A DNA stretch of 64,000 bases from Maliibacterium massiliense (GTDB lineage: Bacteria > Bacillota > Clostridia > Christensenellales > Maliibacteriaceae). Each line of letters starts with the position of its first letter. The first letter of the stretch is position 1. Under the pieces are notes generated by a model. It searched no databases and was not told where the DNA came from. It worked only from the letters and a program-made list of their open reading frames with translations. A program made the position numbers and the translations under genes. Positions 27,003 to 35,597 of this stretch are shown here, one piece after another. The stretch lies in NCBI RefSeq assembly GCF_900604345.1, contig NZ_LR026983.1, positions 1,178,001 to 1,242,000 of the forward strand. Reading direction: 5' to 3'.

Positions 27003-27906
27003 CTTTCAATCCGCGCGCGCCTCGCGGCGTGCGACGCGGGAGGCCGAGATTGCCGGATTCAAAAAGCAATTTCAATCCACGTGCGCCTCGCGGCGCACGA
27101 CGCAGTCGTCCTTGAGGCCAAGCAGCATTGCGCGATTTCAATCCACGTGCGCCTCGCGGCGCACGACTGGCACCATAGGTCAAGCCATGCATCGGCTTCG
27201 CTATTTCAATCCACGTGCGCCTCGCGGCGCACGACTGACATTGCAACGATATCGTTGTAGTATAGAATTATTTCAATCCACGTGCGCCTCGCGGCGCACG
27301 ACGTCAGGCGTAAGCACCTTGATGCCATAGTGGTAATTTCAATCCACGTGCGCCTCGCGGCGCACGACGCGCCGGGTCTCCCGCTGCGCGCGGACGGATA
27401 CATTTCAATCCACGTGCGCCTCGCGGCGCACGACGACGCCGTTTTCATGACGGACGGCAAGTCCTGACCATTTCAATCCACGTGCGCCTCGCGGCGCACG
27501 ACTGTTATGTTTACAATACCTTTGCAGATTTTCCTTATTTCAATCCACGTGCGCCTCGCGGCGCACGACATGGCGTTGACGGATATACCAAGGAAATGGT
27601 GGATATTTCAATCCACGTGCGCCTCGCGGCGCACGACGCGCTGGAAACGACGGTGGCGGAAGGCCGCGCGTCATTTCAATCCACGTGCGCCTCGCGGCGC
27701 ACGACTCTGCAATGCGGTATTTCTGCCCCTTGGCGGCCTATTTCAATCCACGTGCGCCTCGCGGCGCACGACTGTTTTGCTTGCCATATTCCCGCACCTG
27801 ACGCAAATTTCAATCCACGTGCGCCTCGCGGCGCACGACAAATTTACCACTAAAACGGCTTGGAGGTTATCATATTTCAATCCACGTGCGCCTCGCGGCG
27901 CACGAC
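27003..27906 (-). CRISPR. type I-C-like CRISPR array, 14 repeats, 13 spacers
   Basis: Fourteen 33-base repeats, with starts from 27003 to 27874 spaced 66-68 bases, separate spacers of 33-35 bases. The repeat contains ATTTCAATCCAC and a GTGCGCC/GGCGCAC stem. Read on the minus strand it ends in GTGGATTGAAAT, the type I-C form. Thirteen repeats are identical; the one at 27003 is degenerate, marking the distal end, so the leader is on the high-coordinate side and transcription runs on the minus strand. No cas gene occurs in the window, so interference would need Cas proteins encoded elsewhere. Confidence 0.97.
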
Positions 27907-28106
27907 AGCCCAAAAAGGCTCATTATCCCACATAGTCAAACATTTTGCACAGATTCCGGCAACACGCACCGCTCTATCCCATACGCGCAGCAAAATCTGC
28001 GCATTTTCTCCGCGATTCGCGGTGCGAAAACATCCGGTGATGCATGTGCGCTTCCCTTTCGCACCGCTGCACAATCGGCGCTGGGAACGGGCGTATTGCA
28101 CACATA
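27907..28106 (-). promoter_or_regulatory. CRISPR leader
   Basis: The 200 bases between the first (leader-proximal) repeat and the dehydrogenase gene are AT-richer than the surroundings and hold a GATAAT box about 10 bases before the repeat on the minus strand. Leader identity is inferred from the position of the degenerate repeat at the other end. Confidence 0.6.
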
Positions 28107-29222
28107 TCAATAGACGGACGTGTAGATATCCAGCATATCCGAAAGGGAAAGCGGCGCGTAGTTGTTGGCAAGCAGGCGCCCCTGGCCCGCCAGCACGCCC
28201 TGGGCAAAGCCCTCAAGCGCATCCCTACCGATGCCGTAATCCCGCAGGGGCTTTCTCGGCTGCACCTGGTCAAAGAGCGCGAAGGCGCACGCGAGCGCCT
28301 CCTGCCTCGGCACGCCGAGATACTGGGCAAAGAGGTCCTCCAGCGCGTTGATCCTGCCCACGGGCTGAAGCTGCTTATACTTGCGCAGCGTGGCCGCAAA
28401 CACCAGCTGGTTGGCCTCGCCGTGCGGGATGTGATAGCCGCCGCCCAGGGGGTAGCTCAGCGCGTGCACCGCCGCGCAGCCCGCCGAGCAGAACGCAAGC
28501 CCCGCGTAGTTTGCCGCCAGCAAAAAGTCTTCCTTGCGCTCCACCCAGCGCGCTTGGCCCGCCTCGGCAATGAAGGCGTACCCCTCCAGTATCAGCCGGA
28601 TCGCCTCCCTGGAAAACAGCGCGCTGTGGGGCGTGGCCTTGGGCGAGAGGAACGCCTCCACCGCGTGGATCAGCGCGTCAATGGAACTGGTGGCAAAGAA
28701 CGCATAGGGCAGCCCCGCGATCAGCTCCGGAATGAGCACGGATTTGGCAGGAAACATCAGGTCGTTGTTGAGGCCCCGCTTGGTATGCAGGCTGAGCAGC
28801 TCCACCGCGCAGGCGTTGGTCACCTCTGAGCCGGTGCCGCAGGTGGTGGGCAGCGCGTACACGTCACAGACGCGCTCCGGCGCCTCATTGCCCAGGAAAA
28901 GGTCCTCCGTTTTGCCCGATGAGACACGCAAAGAGAGCATCTTGGCCGTATCCAGTACGCTGCCGCCCCCGATGGCGATGATGCGGCGCACGCCTTTGGG
29001 CAGATCGCGCCGGATAGCGTCCACCATGGCCGTGGTGGGCTCGCCCGCGCCGTACGCCTCCAGAAACAGCGTGCCACAGGCAGGCTGCAGCGGCTGCACA
29101 AACTGTTTGTAGAGAAATTCGTTTGTCAGGATAAAATCCCCCGCGCCCACCTGTTCATCCGCCAAAAACGCCTCCAGCGTATCGTAAAAGCGCAAATCCA
29201 AGTGCATTTTAAATGCCTTCAT
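28107..29222 (-). CDS. 4-hydroxybutyrate dehydrogenase (iron-containing ADH family)
   Basis: Interconverts succinate semialdehyde and 4-hydroxybutyrate with NAD. The 371 residues resemble the Clostridium kluyveri enzyme throughout as I remember it: VGAGDFILTNEFLYK near the start, GGGSVLDTAK, PTTCGTGSEVTN, TSSIDALIHAVE, HALSYPLGG-HIPHGEAN (metal-binding His residues) and the ending GRLLANNYAPLS. The usual partners (CoA-dependent succinate semialdehyde dehydrogenase, 4-hydroxybutyrate CoA-transferase) are not in the window. A GAAGGGAG site precedes the ATG. A six-codon frame (MLDEGI) overlaps the start. Confidence 0.85.
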   Translation of the reverse strand: MKAFKMHLDLRFYDTLEAFLADEQVGAGDFILTNEFLYKQFVQPLQPACGTLFLEAYGAGEPTTAMVDAIRRDLPKGVRRIIAIGGGSVLDTAKMLSLRVSSGKTEDLFLGNEAPERVCDVYALPTTCGTGSEVTNACAVELLSLHTKRGLNNDLMFPAKSVLIPELIAGLPYAFFATSSIDALIHAVEAFLSPKATPHSALFSREAIRLILEGYAFIAEAGQARWVERKEDFLLAANYAGLAFCSAGCAAVHALSYPLGGGYHIPHGEANQLVFAATLRKYKQLQPVGRINALEDLFAQYLGVPRQEALACAFALFDQVQPRKPLRDYGIGRDALEGFAQGVLAGQGRLLANNYAPLSLSDMLDIYTSVY

Positions 29223-29278
29223 CCAGCATGGCTCCCTTCAAGTTGAACGTGAAAGTCGTATCTGGGTTGTTTTTCCTA

Positions 29279-29302
29279 ATTATACCATGCGGATACCATG
29301 CG
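29279..29302 (-). promoter_or_regulatory. -10 box and tandem repeat upstream of the dehydrogenase
   Basis: On the minus strand a TATAAT box (29279-29284) overlaps the first of two tandem ATACCATGCG copies (29282-29291 and 29293-29302, plus-strand reading). The -35 is poor, so an activator bound to the repeat is possible. This is inference. Confidence 0.4.
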
Positions 29303-29881
29303 CGTCCCCCCATTAGACGCTTTTGCGCGGCACGCGCACAAGCCGCATGAGCTTTAAAATAGGCAGACGCTCGGCAGGTTATCGCCAAAGGCGCGCCGGA
29401 CGGCGTGCCGCAGCTGCAAGGCTCGCAACACAGACGCCCCGTGCGCTGCACGCGATCGGGGCAGGCGCCGATGCAGCCGCAGCAATATGGCCGCGCAGTC
29501 CTTGCATTTTACACGCGGCAGCTGTGAGGCCCGCGCAGCGAGGCCGAAGCATGGCCAACCGCACCGGCGCAGCCGTTCCCACGCGCGCATCGCACGCGCA
29601 ATCGCGCGAAACACGCCGTCAGGCAGGGACACGCCCGTACAGCCGACCCTTGTATCTTACACGCGGCTGCTGTGAGGCCCGCACCGCTTTGTACCCCCAA
29701 ATCAATGGGCATAGGCTGCTACCGCTGCCGCGCAACGCGTTTTGTCTTATACTTTGCCATACATCCGCTACACGCCTGTGCGGGGAAGGTTTTGAAAACC
29801 CCCGGCGTGGTCCCCGCGCGCCCCTTTGCCTCACAATACCGGCCCGAAGCTTTTTGCCGGCCAGTTTTCATCCCATGCCCG
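29303..29881. other. intergenic stretch with an imperfect direct repeat
   Basis: About 580 bases without a credible gene. A 35-base direct repeat (32 of 35 matching) lies at 29500-29534 and 29648-29682, with core ACACGCGGC-GCTGTGAGGCCCGC. Open frames run through on both strands but have no ribosome sites. It may be a decayed gene or element. Confidence 0.5.
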
Positions 29882-30709
29882 TCAGCGGGGCTGGCACTGG
29901 GGGCAGTAATACACATTGCCGCCGAGGTACGCGCCCTTTTCGATTGCCGCGCCACACACAGGACAGGGCCTGCCGCAGGTTTTGCTGTTCAAAAGGGTGG
30001 CGTAGCCCCCTGTGCAGCCGTACAGGTCGCGCTCCGTATCCCGCCCGCCCTTGCTGGTCATCTCAAGCAGGGTATCCTTGAGGCTTTGATACAGCGCCGC
30101 AAGCGCCGCATCGTCCAGCGTGCCCATCCGGCGCTTGGGGTGCAGCTTCGCGCGCAGGAGTATGTCCTGCAGCACGCCGTTGCCCACGCCCGGGATGCGC
30201 TGCTGCGTGGCCAAAAAGGCCTTGACGCTGATCTTTTTAGGGTCGCAGCCCGCAAGCAGGCGCGCAAAGTGTGCCGCGTCAAAGGCGCTTGTCAGCGGCG
30301 ATACCGCGTCATGCGCCGCCCAGTAGTAGGGGTTATCGTTCTGCGCCTCGCGAAAAAACGTGATGCCGCCGTACATCTGCACCCGGCATACCAGGGCGCT
30401 TTCGTCATCCAGCTCAAGCAACAGCTGGTGCCTTTCCGGCCGCCGCTCCCCTGGGCCCAGGTAGCGCAGCAGCACGCCGTCGCTCAAGGTCAAAAAACGC
30501 TCCCCCACGCCCAGGCGCACTAGGCCGCCCAGCGCCACCGCCTCGGTGATGGGCGCGTCCGCCATGTCGCGCGCGTAATCGGCAGGATCGCCTGTATACC
30601 ATGCAAGCTTGTGGGGCGTGCGCGCCGCTTCGCAGCGCACCACCCTGCGGCCCACCACGCGCGCGCGCAGCTGCGCGGCCAGGGTGTGGCTCTCGGGCAA
30701 TTCAATCAT
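29882..30709 (-). CDS. Fpg/Nei-like DNA glycosylase family protein
   Basis: Resembles formamidopyrimidine-DNA glycosylase/endonuclease VIII, 275 residues. It keeps the helix-two-turn-helix core (IPGVGNGVLQDIL) and a C-terminal zinc finger with C249, C252, C269 and C272. The N-terminus is MIELPES instead of MPELPE: the catalytic Pro that becomes residue 1 is replaced by Ile, while the following Glu is kept. It may therefore have altered chemistry or only bind DNA. It lies 12 bases after a WYL regulator gene in the same direction. Confidence 0.8.
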   Translation of the reverse strand: MIELPESHTLAAQLRARVVGRRVVRCEAARTPHKLAWYTGDPADYARDMADAPITEAVALGGLVRLGVGERFLTLSDGVLLRYLGPGERRPERHQLLLELDDESALVCRVQMYGGITFFREAQNDNPYYWAAHDAVSPLTSAFDAAHFARLLAGCDPKKISVKAFLATQQRIPGVGNGVLQDILLRAKLHPKRRMGTLDDAALAALYQSLKDTLLEMTSKGGRDTERDLYGCTGGYATLLNSKTCGRPCPVCGAAIEKGAYLGGNVYYCPQCQPR

Positions 30710-30721
30710 GTCGCTTCCTCC

Positions 30722-31630
30722 TCACTCCCAGCGCGCCAGCGCGGCGCGCATCCTGCGCGCAAGCTCTTTGCGCACGTGCGCGGGCTCCACCTCCTGCAGC
30801 GCCTCGCCAAAGGAGAGCAAAAAACCGTACACCCAGGCGTCCAGCGGGAAGGTGACCGCCACGTCAAAGCCGCCATCCTGCCTTGGCGCAATCTGCTCGG
30901 GCATAAAGGTATCGTAGAGGCGGTAGGCCGCCTCGGGCGCAAAGCGCAGGCGCAGCTGCTCCCCCGTATGGGGCGCGGCGTACACGTCCACGGGCCCGTC
31001 TGCCTGCGGATAGTCCTCGCGCGCAAAGTGCTGCTCGCTTACGGTGATATCCTGCATGCGCGTGACGCGAAACAGCCGGATGGCGCCGCGCAGCATGCAG
31101 TGCGCCTTCAGGTACCATGCCTGCCCCTTGAACCACAGCTGCAGAGGGGCCACGCTGCGCTGGGTGGTCCTGCCCGCGGCATCGTAATAGGTGAAGTGCA
31201 CCAGGCGCTGCTGCAGGATGCCCTCCTTGAGGCGTGCAAAGGCGGCCTGGGCCATCTCGCCCCCGCCCCAGTGGGAGAAGTCCACCTCGATCCACGCCTC
31301 TCCCTGCTGGTGGAACAGCGCGCGCATTTTGGAAAGCAGCGCCGCTTCCTGCGAGCCCTGTGTGGCGGAGAGCCCCTCCAGGCCCATGAGGATTTCCTGT
31401 TTTTCCGCGTTGGAGAGCAGGGCCGCGTCCAGCACATACCCCTCCATTAGGCAGACGCCCCCGCCCGCGCCACGGCGGGTGTAGATGGGGATGCCCATGC
31501 CCGAGAGCACCTCGATATCCCTGCGTATGGTGCGCACCGAAACCTCAAAGCGCTCCGCGAGCGCGCGCGAGGTGATGCAGGGCGTCTGCATCAGCGCGTA
31601 AATGATGCCAAATAACCGGTGTACCTGCAT
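30722..31630 (-). CDS. WYL domain transcriptional regulator (YafY type)
   Basis: A 302-residue regulator: N-terminal winged helix (about 1-60, RALAERFEVSVRTIRRDIEVL), then a WYL ligand-sensing domain around 140-225 and a C-terminal extension. The WYL region here reads LWFKGQAWYLKAHC, and RLFRVTRM follows. It probably controls the glycosylase gene that follows 12 bases later, or an unlinked target. WYL proteins sense nucleic acids or small ligands in other systems, including DNA-damage and defence regulators. Confidence 0.88.
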   Translation of the reverse strand: MQVHRLFGIIYALMQTPCITSRALAERFEVSVRTIRRDIEVLSGMGIPIYTRRGAGGGVCLMEGYVLDAALLSNAEKQEILMGLEGLSATQGSQEAALLSKMRALFHQQGEAWIEVDFSHWGGGEMAQAAFARLKEGILQQRLVHFTYYDAAGRTTQRSVAPLQLWFKGQAWYLKAHCMLRGAIRLFRVTRMQDITVSEQHFAREDYPQADGPVDVYAAPHTGEQLRLRFAPEAAYRLYDTFMPEQIAPRQDGGFDVAVTFPLDAWVYGFLLSFGEALQEVEPAHVRKELARRMRAALARWE

Positions 31631-31770
31631 GCGCCCTTATCTGCGCCTCCCTTCTCCCTCGGCCAGCCCGCCTGGGCGGCGCTGATACAACAATACCACG
31701 GCAACGGGGACAACAGCCTGTCCTATTTACCGTGGCATTTTTACCGTGATGCGCGCGTCCGTCTACGGCG

Positions 31771-33153
31771 CTACAGCGCCAGGCGCGCAAGGGCATGTGC
31801 GATGATCCTGGCATTTTTGACCAGGTTATCGATGGTGATGTACTCGTTGGACTGGTGGGCCAAATCCTCCTCGCCCGGGAACGCCGCGCCGAAGGCCACC
31901 GCGCGGTTGGGCATCTGGCGGGCATAGGTGCCGCCACCGGTGGAGAGCGCCTCGCCCTTTTGGCCCGTCTGCTGCTCGTAGACCTCCAGCAGCGTGCGCA
32001 CCAGCTCGGAATCCTTATCCACGTAGATGCCCTCGGCAAAGTTCTGCACGTTGAGGGTAAAGCCCCCCTCATGCGCGGCGCTGCGGCAGCGCACGATCAA
32101 ATCGTCGCGCGCAACCTGCACCGGGCAGCGCATGTCCAGCCACACCTCTAGACCGCGTTCGTCCAGAGACACCCTGCCCACGTTGCAGGTGAGCGCGCCG
32201 CTGACCTCGTCGCTGCAGGCCATGTTCATGGATTTGCCGTCCGTCTCGGTCTGCAGCACCGAGGCAAGGTAGGCGATGGCTTCCCCCGCCGCGCCGCGGG
32301 CGAGCTTGGCGCCCGCCAGCAGGCACAGCAGATGCTGCGCGGCGTTGACGCCCCCCTGCGGCCGGCTGGCGTGCGCCTGCACGCCGTGCACGGTGATGGC
32401 GCGCGCCTCTATCGCCACAGAGAGATGGTGCAGGCGCGCGTAGGCCTCGGCCAGCTGCCGCTGGGCGGGGGTGATGGGTGCCGCGAACCAGGCGCGCGCA
32501 AGCGAGGGCACCACGTTGAAGCGCTCCCCCGCCTCAATGCCCAGAACGTTGCCTTCCGCCAGGTCCACATCCTTGTGCCACACGGCGTGGAAGATGTGCT
32601 TTTCGCTGGTATAGACGGGGTAGCCCGCATCGGGCGTAAAGCCCATGTCCGGCATATCGGCCTGCTGGAAGTAGTGGGCCAGATCCCCCTCGCCCGACTC
32701 CTCGTCGCACCCGAAGATTAGCCGCACCCGGCGCTTGAAGGGCAGGCCAGTGGCCTGCAGCGCCTGCAGCGCCATGATGGCCGCCGCGGCGGGGCCCTTG
32801 TCGTCCCCCGTGCCCCGGCCGTAGATGCGCCCGTACCTGACCACCGCGCCGAAGGGGTCGGTATCCCAGCCGTCGCCGGCGGGCACCACGTCCAGATGCG
32901 TCAGCACCGCCACGCATTCTTTGCCCGCGCCGATCTGTGCGTGGCCCGCATGGCCCTGCGCGTCAAAGGTGCGCCAGCCGTTTTGCGCGCACACGGCGAG
33001 CACGTAGTCCAGCGCCTGGCGGGGCCCCGCGCCGTAAGGGGCGTTCGGCCCCGCGGGCGCCTGCTTATACGAGGGGATACGGCACAGCGCGCACGTCAAA
33101 TCCACCAGCTGCTGGCGGTGCTGCGCAATATATTGATCCAAGGATTCCAACAT
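31771..33153 (-). CDS. M20 family dipeptidase, Sapep/PepV type
   Basis: Zinc dipeptidase of 460 residues. Metal-binding motifs in order are HLDVVPAGDGW (H and D), GRGTGDDKGP, CDEESG, and a late YARQMPN segment. These match the Sapep/PepV branch, which cleaves Xaa-dipeptides in the cytoplasm. The start was set at the ATG after GGGAGG; a frame 79 codons longer upstream runs through the divergent radC gene and is not real. It reads away from radC. Confidence 0.9.
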   Translation of the reverse strand: MLESLDQYIAQHRQQLVDLTCALCRIPSYKQAPAGPNAPYGAGPRQALDYVLAVCAQNGWRTFDAQGHAGHAQIGAGKECVAVLTHLDVVPAGDGWDTDPFGAVVRYGRIYGRGTGDDKGPAAAAIMALQALQATGLPFKRRVRLIFGCDEESGEGDLAHYFQQADMPDMGFTPDAGYPVYTSEKHIFHAVWHKDVDLAEGNVLGIEAGERFNVVPSLARAWFAAPITPAQRQLAEAYARLHHLSVAIEARAITVHGVQAHASRPQGGVNAAQHLLCLLAGAKLARGAAGEAIAYLASVLQTETDGKSMNMACSDEVSGALTCNVGRVSLDERGLEVWLDMRCPVQVARDDLIVRCRSAAHEGGFTLNVQNFAEGIYVDKDSELVRTLLEVYEQQTGQKGEALSTGGGTYARQMPNRAVAFGAAFPGEEDLAHQSNEYITIDNLVKNARIIAHALARLAL

Positions 33154-33243
33154 GGTTTTCTGCCTCCCTGTCTTTACGTTTGCAGCCCGATTTGCTACAG
33201 TTACAGTACAGACGCTTCTTTGCGTTGAAGGGGGATGTCGCTG

Positions 33244-33987
33244 ATGCCCACACACGCGCACGACGGCCATCGGGATCGGATGCGCAACCGCTACCGCGCC
33301 GAGGGCCTTGACGGCTTTGCCGCCCACGAGGTCATCGAAATGCTGCTCTATAAATACGTGCCCCAGCGCAACACCAACGAGCTTGCCCACCAGATTCTGG
33401 CGCAGTTCGGTTCCTTTGCCGCCGTGGTGGAGGCCGATGAAAAGGAACTGGCCCGCATCAAGGGCGTGCCGCCGCTGGCAGCCTTTGAGCTATCCATGCT
33501 GCCGGCGCTGATGCGCTATTACAACCGCGACCGCTTTGGCGAAAAACCGGTGCTGGATTCTTACCACAAGGCGGGGCAGTACGCCGCCACCCTCTTTGAC
33601 GGGGTGACCTCGGAGGAATTCTACTGCATGGCGCTGGACGCGCGCTGCCGGCTGACGGCCTGCAAGCGTCTGAGCCGCGGCAGCACCCGCGCGGCGGTGG
33701 TCTCGCCCCGGCAGGTGGTGGAGCTTGCGCTGCTGCACAAGGCCAGCGCCGTGATACTGGCGCACAACCACCCGGGCGGGGTGGGCGCCCCATCGCCCAG
33801 CGATCTGGAGATGACGCGCGCGCTGGAGCTGACGCTGCGCGCCATTGAGGTGGATCTGGCTGACCACGTGGTGGTTTCCGACCAGGAGCTCTTCAGCTAC
33901 GCCAATAAAAGGCTGATGGCTGTGGAGCACAACCGCACCGACGTCTCCATTGCGCAGGAAGGGATTGCCTACCGGGCGCAGGATTGA
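33244..33987 (+). CDS. radC: RadC family JAB1/MPN-domain protein
   Basis: A 247-residue protein with an N-terminal helix-hairpin-helix-like part and a C-terminal JAB/MPN metal domain with H174-N-H176-PGG and D187 (SPSD). The biological role of RadC is unresolved; it is not needed for repair in several bacteria. The start was set at the second ATG, ten bases from AAGGGGG; the first ATG abuts that site. It is divergent from the dipeptidase gene. Confidence 0.88.
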   Translation: MPTHAHDGHRDRMRNRYRAEGLDGFAAHEVIEMLLYKYVPQRNTNELAHQILAQFGSFAAVVEADEKELARIKGVPPLAAFELSMLPALMRYYNRDRFGEKPVLDSYHKAGQYAATLFDGVTSEEFYCMALDARCRLTACKRLSRGSTRAAVVSPRQVVELALLHKASAVILAHNHPGGVGAPSPSDLEMTRALELTLRAIEVDLADHVVVSDQELFSYANKRLMAVEHNRTDVSIAQEGIAYRAQD

Positions 33988-34079
33988 TCCTGTACCTATA
34001 TTATACGCGTATAAGCAACATAAGAGCAATGGACCTGCACGCGGTATTTTCCCATCCGCATACAAAAGGAGGGCCGCTT

Positions 34080-34352
34080 ATGCCACAGCAGCTGCACGAT
34101 TTACCCAACATCGGTCCCACGCTGGAAAAGGCACTGCGCCAGGCGGGCATCGACAGCCCCGAGGCGCTGCGCAAGCTGGGTAGCCGCGAGGCGTTCCTGC
34201 GCATCTACGCGCTGGACCCCACCGCCTGTCAAAGCAAGCTGTGCGCGCTGGAGGGCGCGATCCGCGCCGTGCGCTGGCACGATTTGCCCGCAGACGTGCA
34301 CGCACAGCTTGCGGATTTCTACAAGTCCGTCAAGCGGAAACCGGCATCCTAA
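34080..34352 (+). CDS. TfoX C-terminal-domain protein
   Basis: A 90-residue protein matching the TfoX C-terminal domain alone: LPNIGPTLEKALRQAGI (helix-hairpin-helix), LGSREAFLRIYALDPTAC, and ALEGAIRAVRWHDLP near the end. In competent proteobacteria TfoX regulates competence; the stand-alone domain in Firmicutes has no set role. AAAAGGAGG precedes the ATG. Its stop overlaps the end of the convergent gene, and a strong hairpin follows inside that gene. Confidence 0.8.
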   Translation: MPQQLHDLPNIGPTLEKALRQAGIDSPEALRKLGSREAFLRIYALDPTACQSKLCALEGAIRAVRWHDLPADVHAQLADFYKSVKRKPAS

Positions 34353-34879
34353 AGCATCTTCTCAACCGCGGGCGGGGGCATGCCCCCGCCCGCGGTTTTT
34401 ATGCCTGCCACGGCGCGTGCATAGGCCGCGCCGCGCGCGGGGTAAGCGCTTGCTTTTTGTGCCTGCCGCGCGCGCCACTGCGCGTCGCTCCAGCCATCCA
34501 GCTCCGCGGCGGAGCGGCCCCTGCCGTCAAACCAGCCGGAAAGCTCGGGCGCCTGGGCGGTGCTGCCCACGTATTTCCACCCGTCAAAGTAGAGCGTCAG
34601 CGCCGTCACCTGCTTATGGCCGGTCTGCGCGTGGGCCAGACGATCCACGGGGTGTCCCTTGACGTAAAACTGAAACGTGGTCAGCTTCTTGCCCGCATCC
34701 TGGTCTGTATAGCCCAAAATGCGCCAGCGCGCCGCGTCCTGCGCGCTGGCCACATCCGCAGGCACCTGCACGCTGCCAAAGGCGGGCAGGCGCGAGGACA
34801 GCTGCACCGGCACCACCAGGATAAACGTCAGGATGATCGCGGCGATCACCAGCAGTTTTTTGCGCATAAAAAACACCAT
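34349..34879 (-). CDS. unrecognised membrane-anchored or secreted protein
   Basis: A 176-residue protein I do not recognise. An N-terminal hydrophobic segment (about 7-27) without a lipobox is followed by a soluble domain with QFYVKGHPVDRLAHAQTG and ALTLYFDGWKYVG. The C-terminal codons for AGGGMPPPA are themselves a perfect hairpin that also serves as terminator for the convergent upstream gene. The exact start is unsure, because an ATG, a GTG and a second ATG are close together behind GGTGG. Confidence 0.6.
   Translation of the reverse strand: MVFFMRKKLLVIAAIILTFILVVPVQLSSRLPAFGSVQVPADVASAQDAARWRILGYTDQDAGKKLTTFQFYVKGHPVDRLAHAQTGHKQVTALTLYFDGWKYVGSTAQAPELSGWFDGRGRSAAELDGWSDAQWRARQAQKASAYPARGAAYARAVAGIKTAGGGMPPPAVEKML
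34364..34401 (+). terminator. terminator inside the convergent gene
   Basis: AACCGCGGGCGGGGGCA pairs with its exact complement and is followed by TTTTT on the plus strand, 12 bases after the TfoX-domain stop. On the minus strand it codes for the C-terminus of the neighbouring protein. Confidence 0.85.
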
Positions 34880-34930
34880 CTTTCCACCAAAAGCGATCCG
34901 ATGGTGTTAGTATATCCATGTGGCGTGCAT

Positions 34931-35440
34931 TTATACGTTATGTACCCCTTCATGCGCCAGCATCGCGCGCTTGCAGGCCAGCGCGCCCTGCGCGCCGCCA
35001 AAGCCCCCGATGCCGTGCGCGGCCAGTACCCGATGGCAGGGCACTAGGATGGGCAGGGGATTTTTGCCCATTGCTCCGCCCACCGCGCGCGCCGCGCCCG
35101 GATGGCCGCTCGCCAGGGCAAGCTCGCCATAGGCGCACGTTCTGCCATAGGGGATGCGCATCGCCGCGCGCCACACGTCCAGCTGAAAGGGGGTGCCCCG
35201 CAAATCCACCGGCACGTCAAAGGCTCTGCGCGCGTGGGCAAAGTACTGCCCCAGCTGCGCCAGGATATCCGTGCGCAGCGCGTCGGATACCACGCGCACG
35301 CGTCCCTGCACGATCATGGCGCGCGCCCCGTGCGACCAGGGCAGATCGATGCGCAGCACGCCGCGCGCGCTCTCCATCACCACCAGCTCGCCCCAGGGCG
35401 ACGCCAGTGTGGCTACATACACCTGTTCGATGGCACGCAT
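34931..35440 (-). CDS. ogt: methylated-DNA-protein cysteine methyltransferase
   Basis: Suicide repair protein that takes alkyl groups from O6-alkylguanine. The 169 residues hold the acceptor motif PCHRV with C135, a preceding PYGRTCAYGELA helix-turn-helix region and GGFGGAQGALACKR after the active site. The start was chosen at the ATG after AAAGGGGG; the frame runs 34 codons further upstream, through the AT-rich divergent promoter region. The enzyme acts alone and is consumed by each reaction. Confidence 0.93.
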   Translation of the reverse strand: MRAIEQVYVATLASPWGELVVMESARGVLRIDLPWSHGARAMIVQGRVRVVSDALRTDILAQLGQYFAHARRAFDVPVDLRGTPFQLDVWRAAMRIPYGRTCAYGELALASGHPGAARAVGGAMGKNPLPILVPCHRVLAAHGIGGFGGAQGALACKRAMLAHEGVHNV

Positions 35441-35526
35441 GCCGCGCCCCCTTTCCGTTGCCGCGCCCGCTTGAAAACAAATGTGCGTAACGAGCGCGCA
35501 TATTGTAAACTTATCGTATAATTTAG

Positions 35527-35554
35527 TTGACATTATCCGCACATCCCGTATAAT
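35527..35554 (+). promoter_or_regulatory. bioY promoter
   Basis: Perfect TTGACA, 16-base spacer, perfect TATAAT. A second TATAAT lies at 35517. No BirA-type operator was recognised. Confidence 0.8.
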
Positions 35555-35597
35555 GAAGGCAGCAATGCTACTTGTTTATGAAAGGTGTGCGATGTTG

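Noticed and set aside
26943..27935. Several frames with repeated ISIHVRLAAHD or FQSTCASRRTT segments
   Set aside because: These are translations of the CRISPR repeats and spacers, with no ribosome sites.
33154..33390. Longer N-terminus for the M20 dipeptidase
   Set aside because: The extra residues are antisense to radC and the ribosome site lies before the ATG at 33153.
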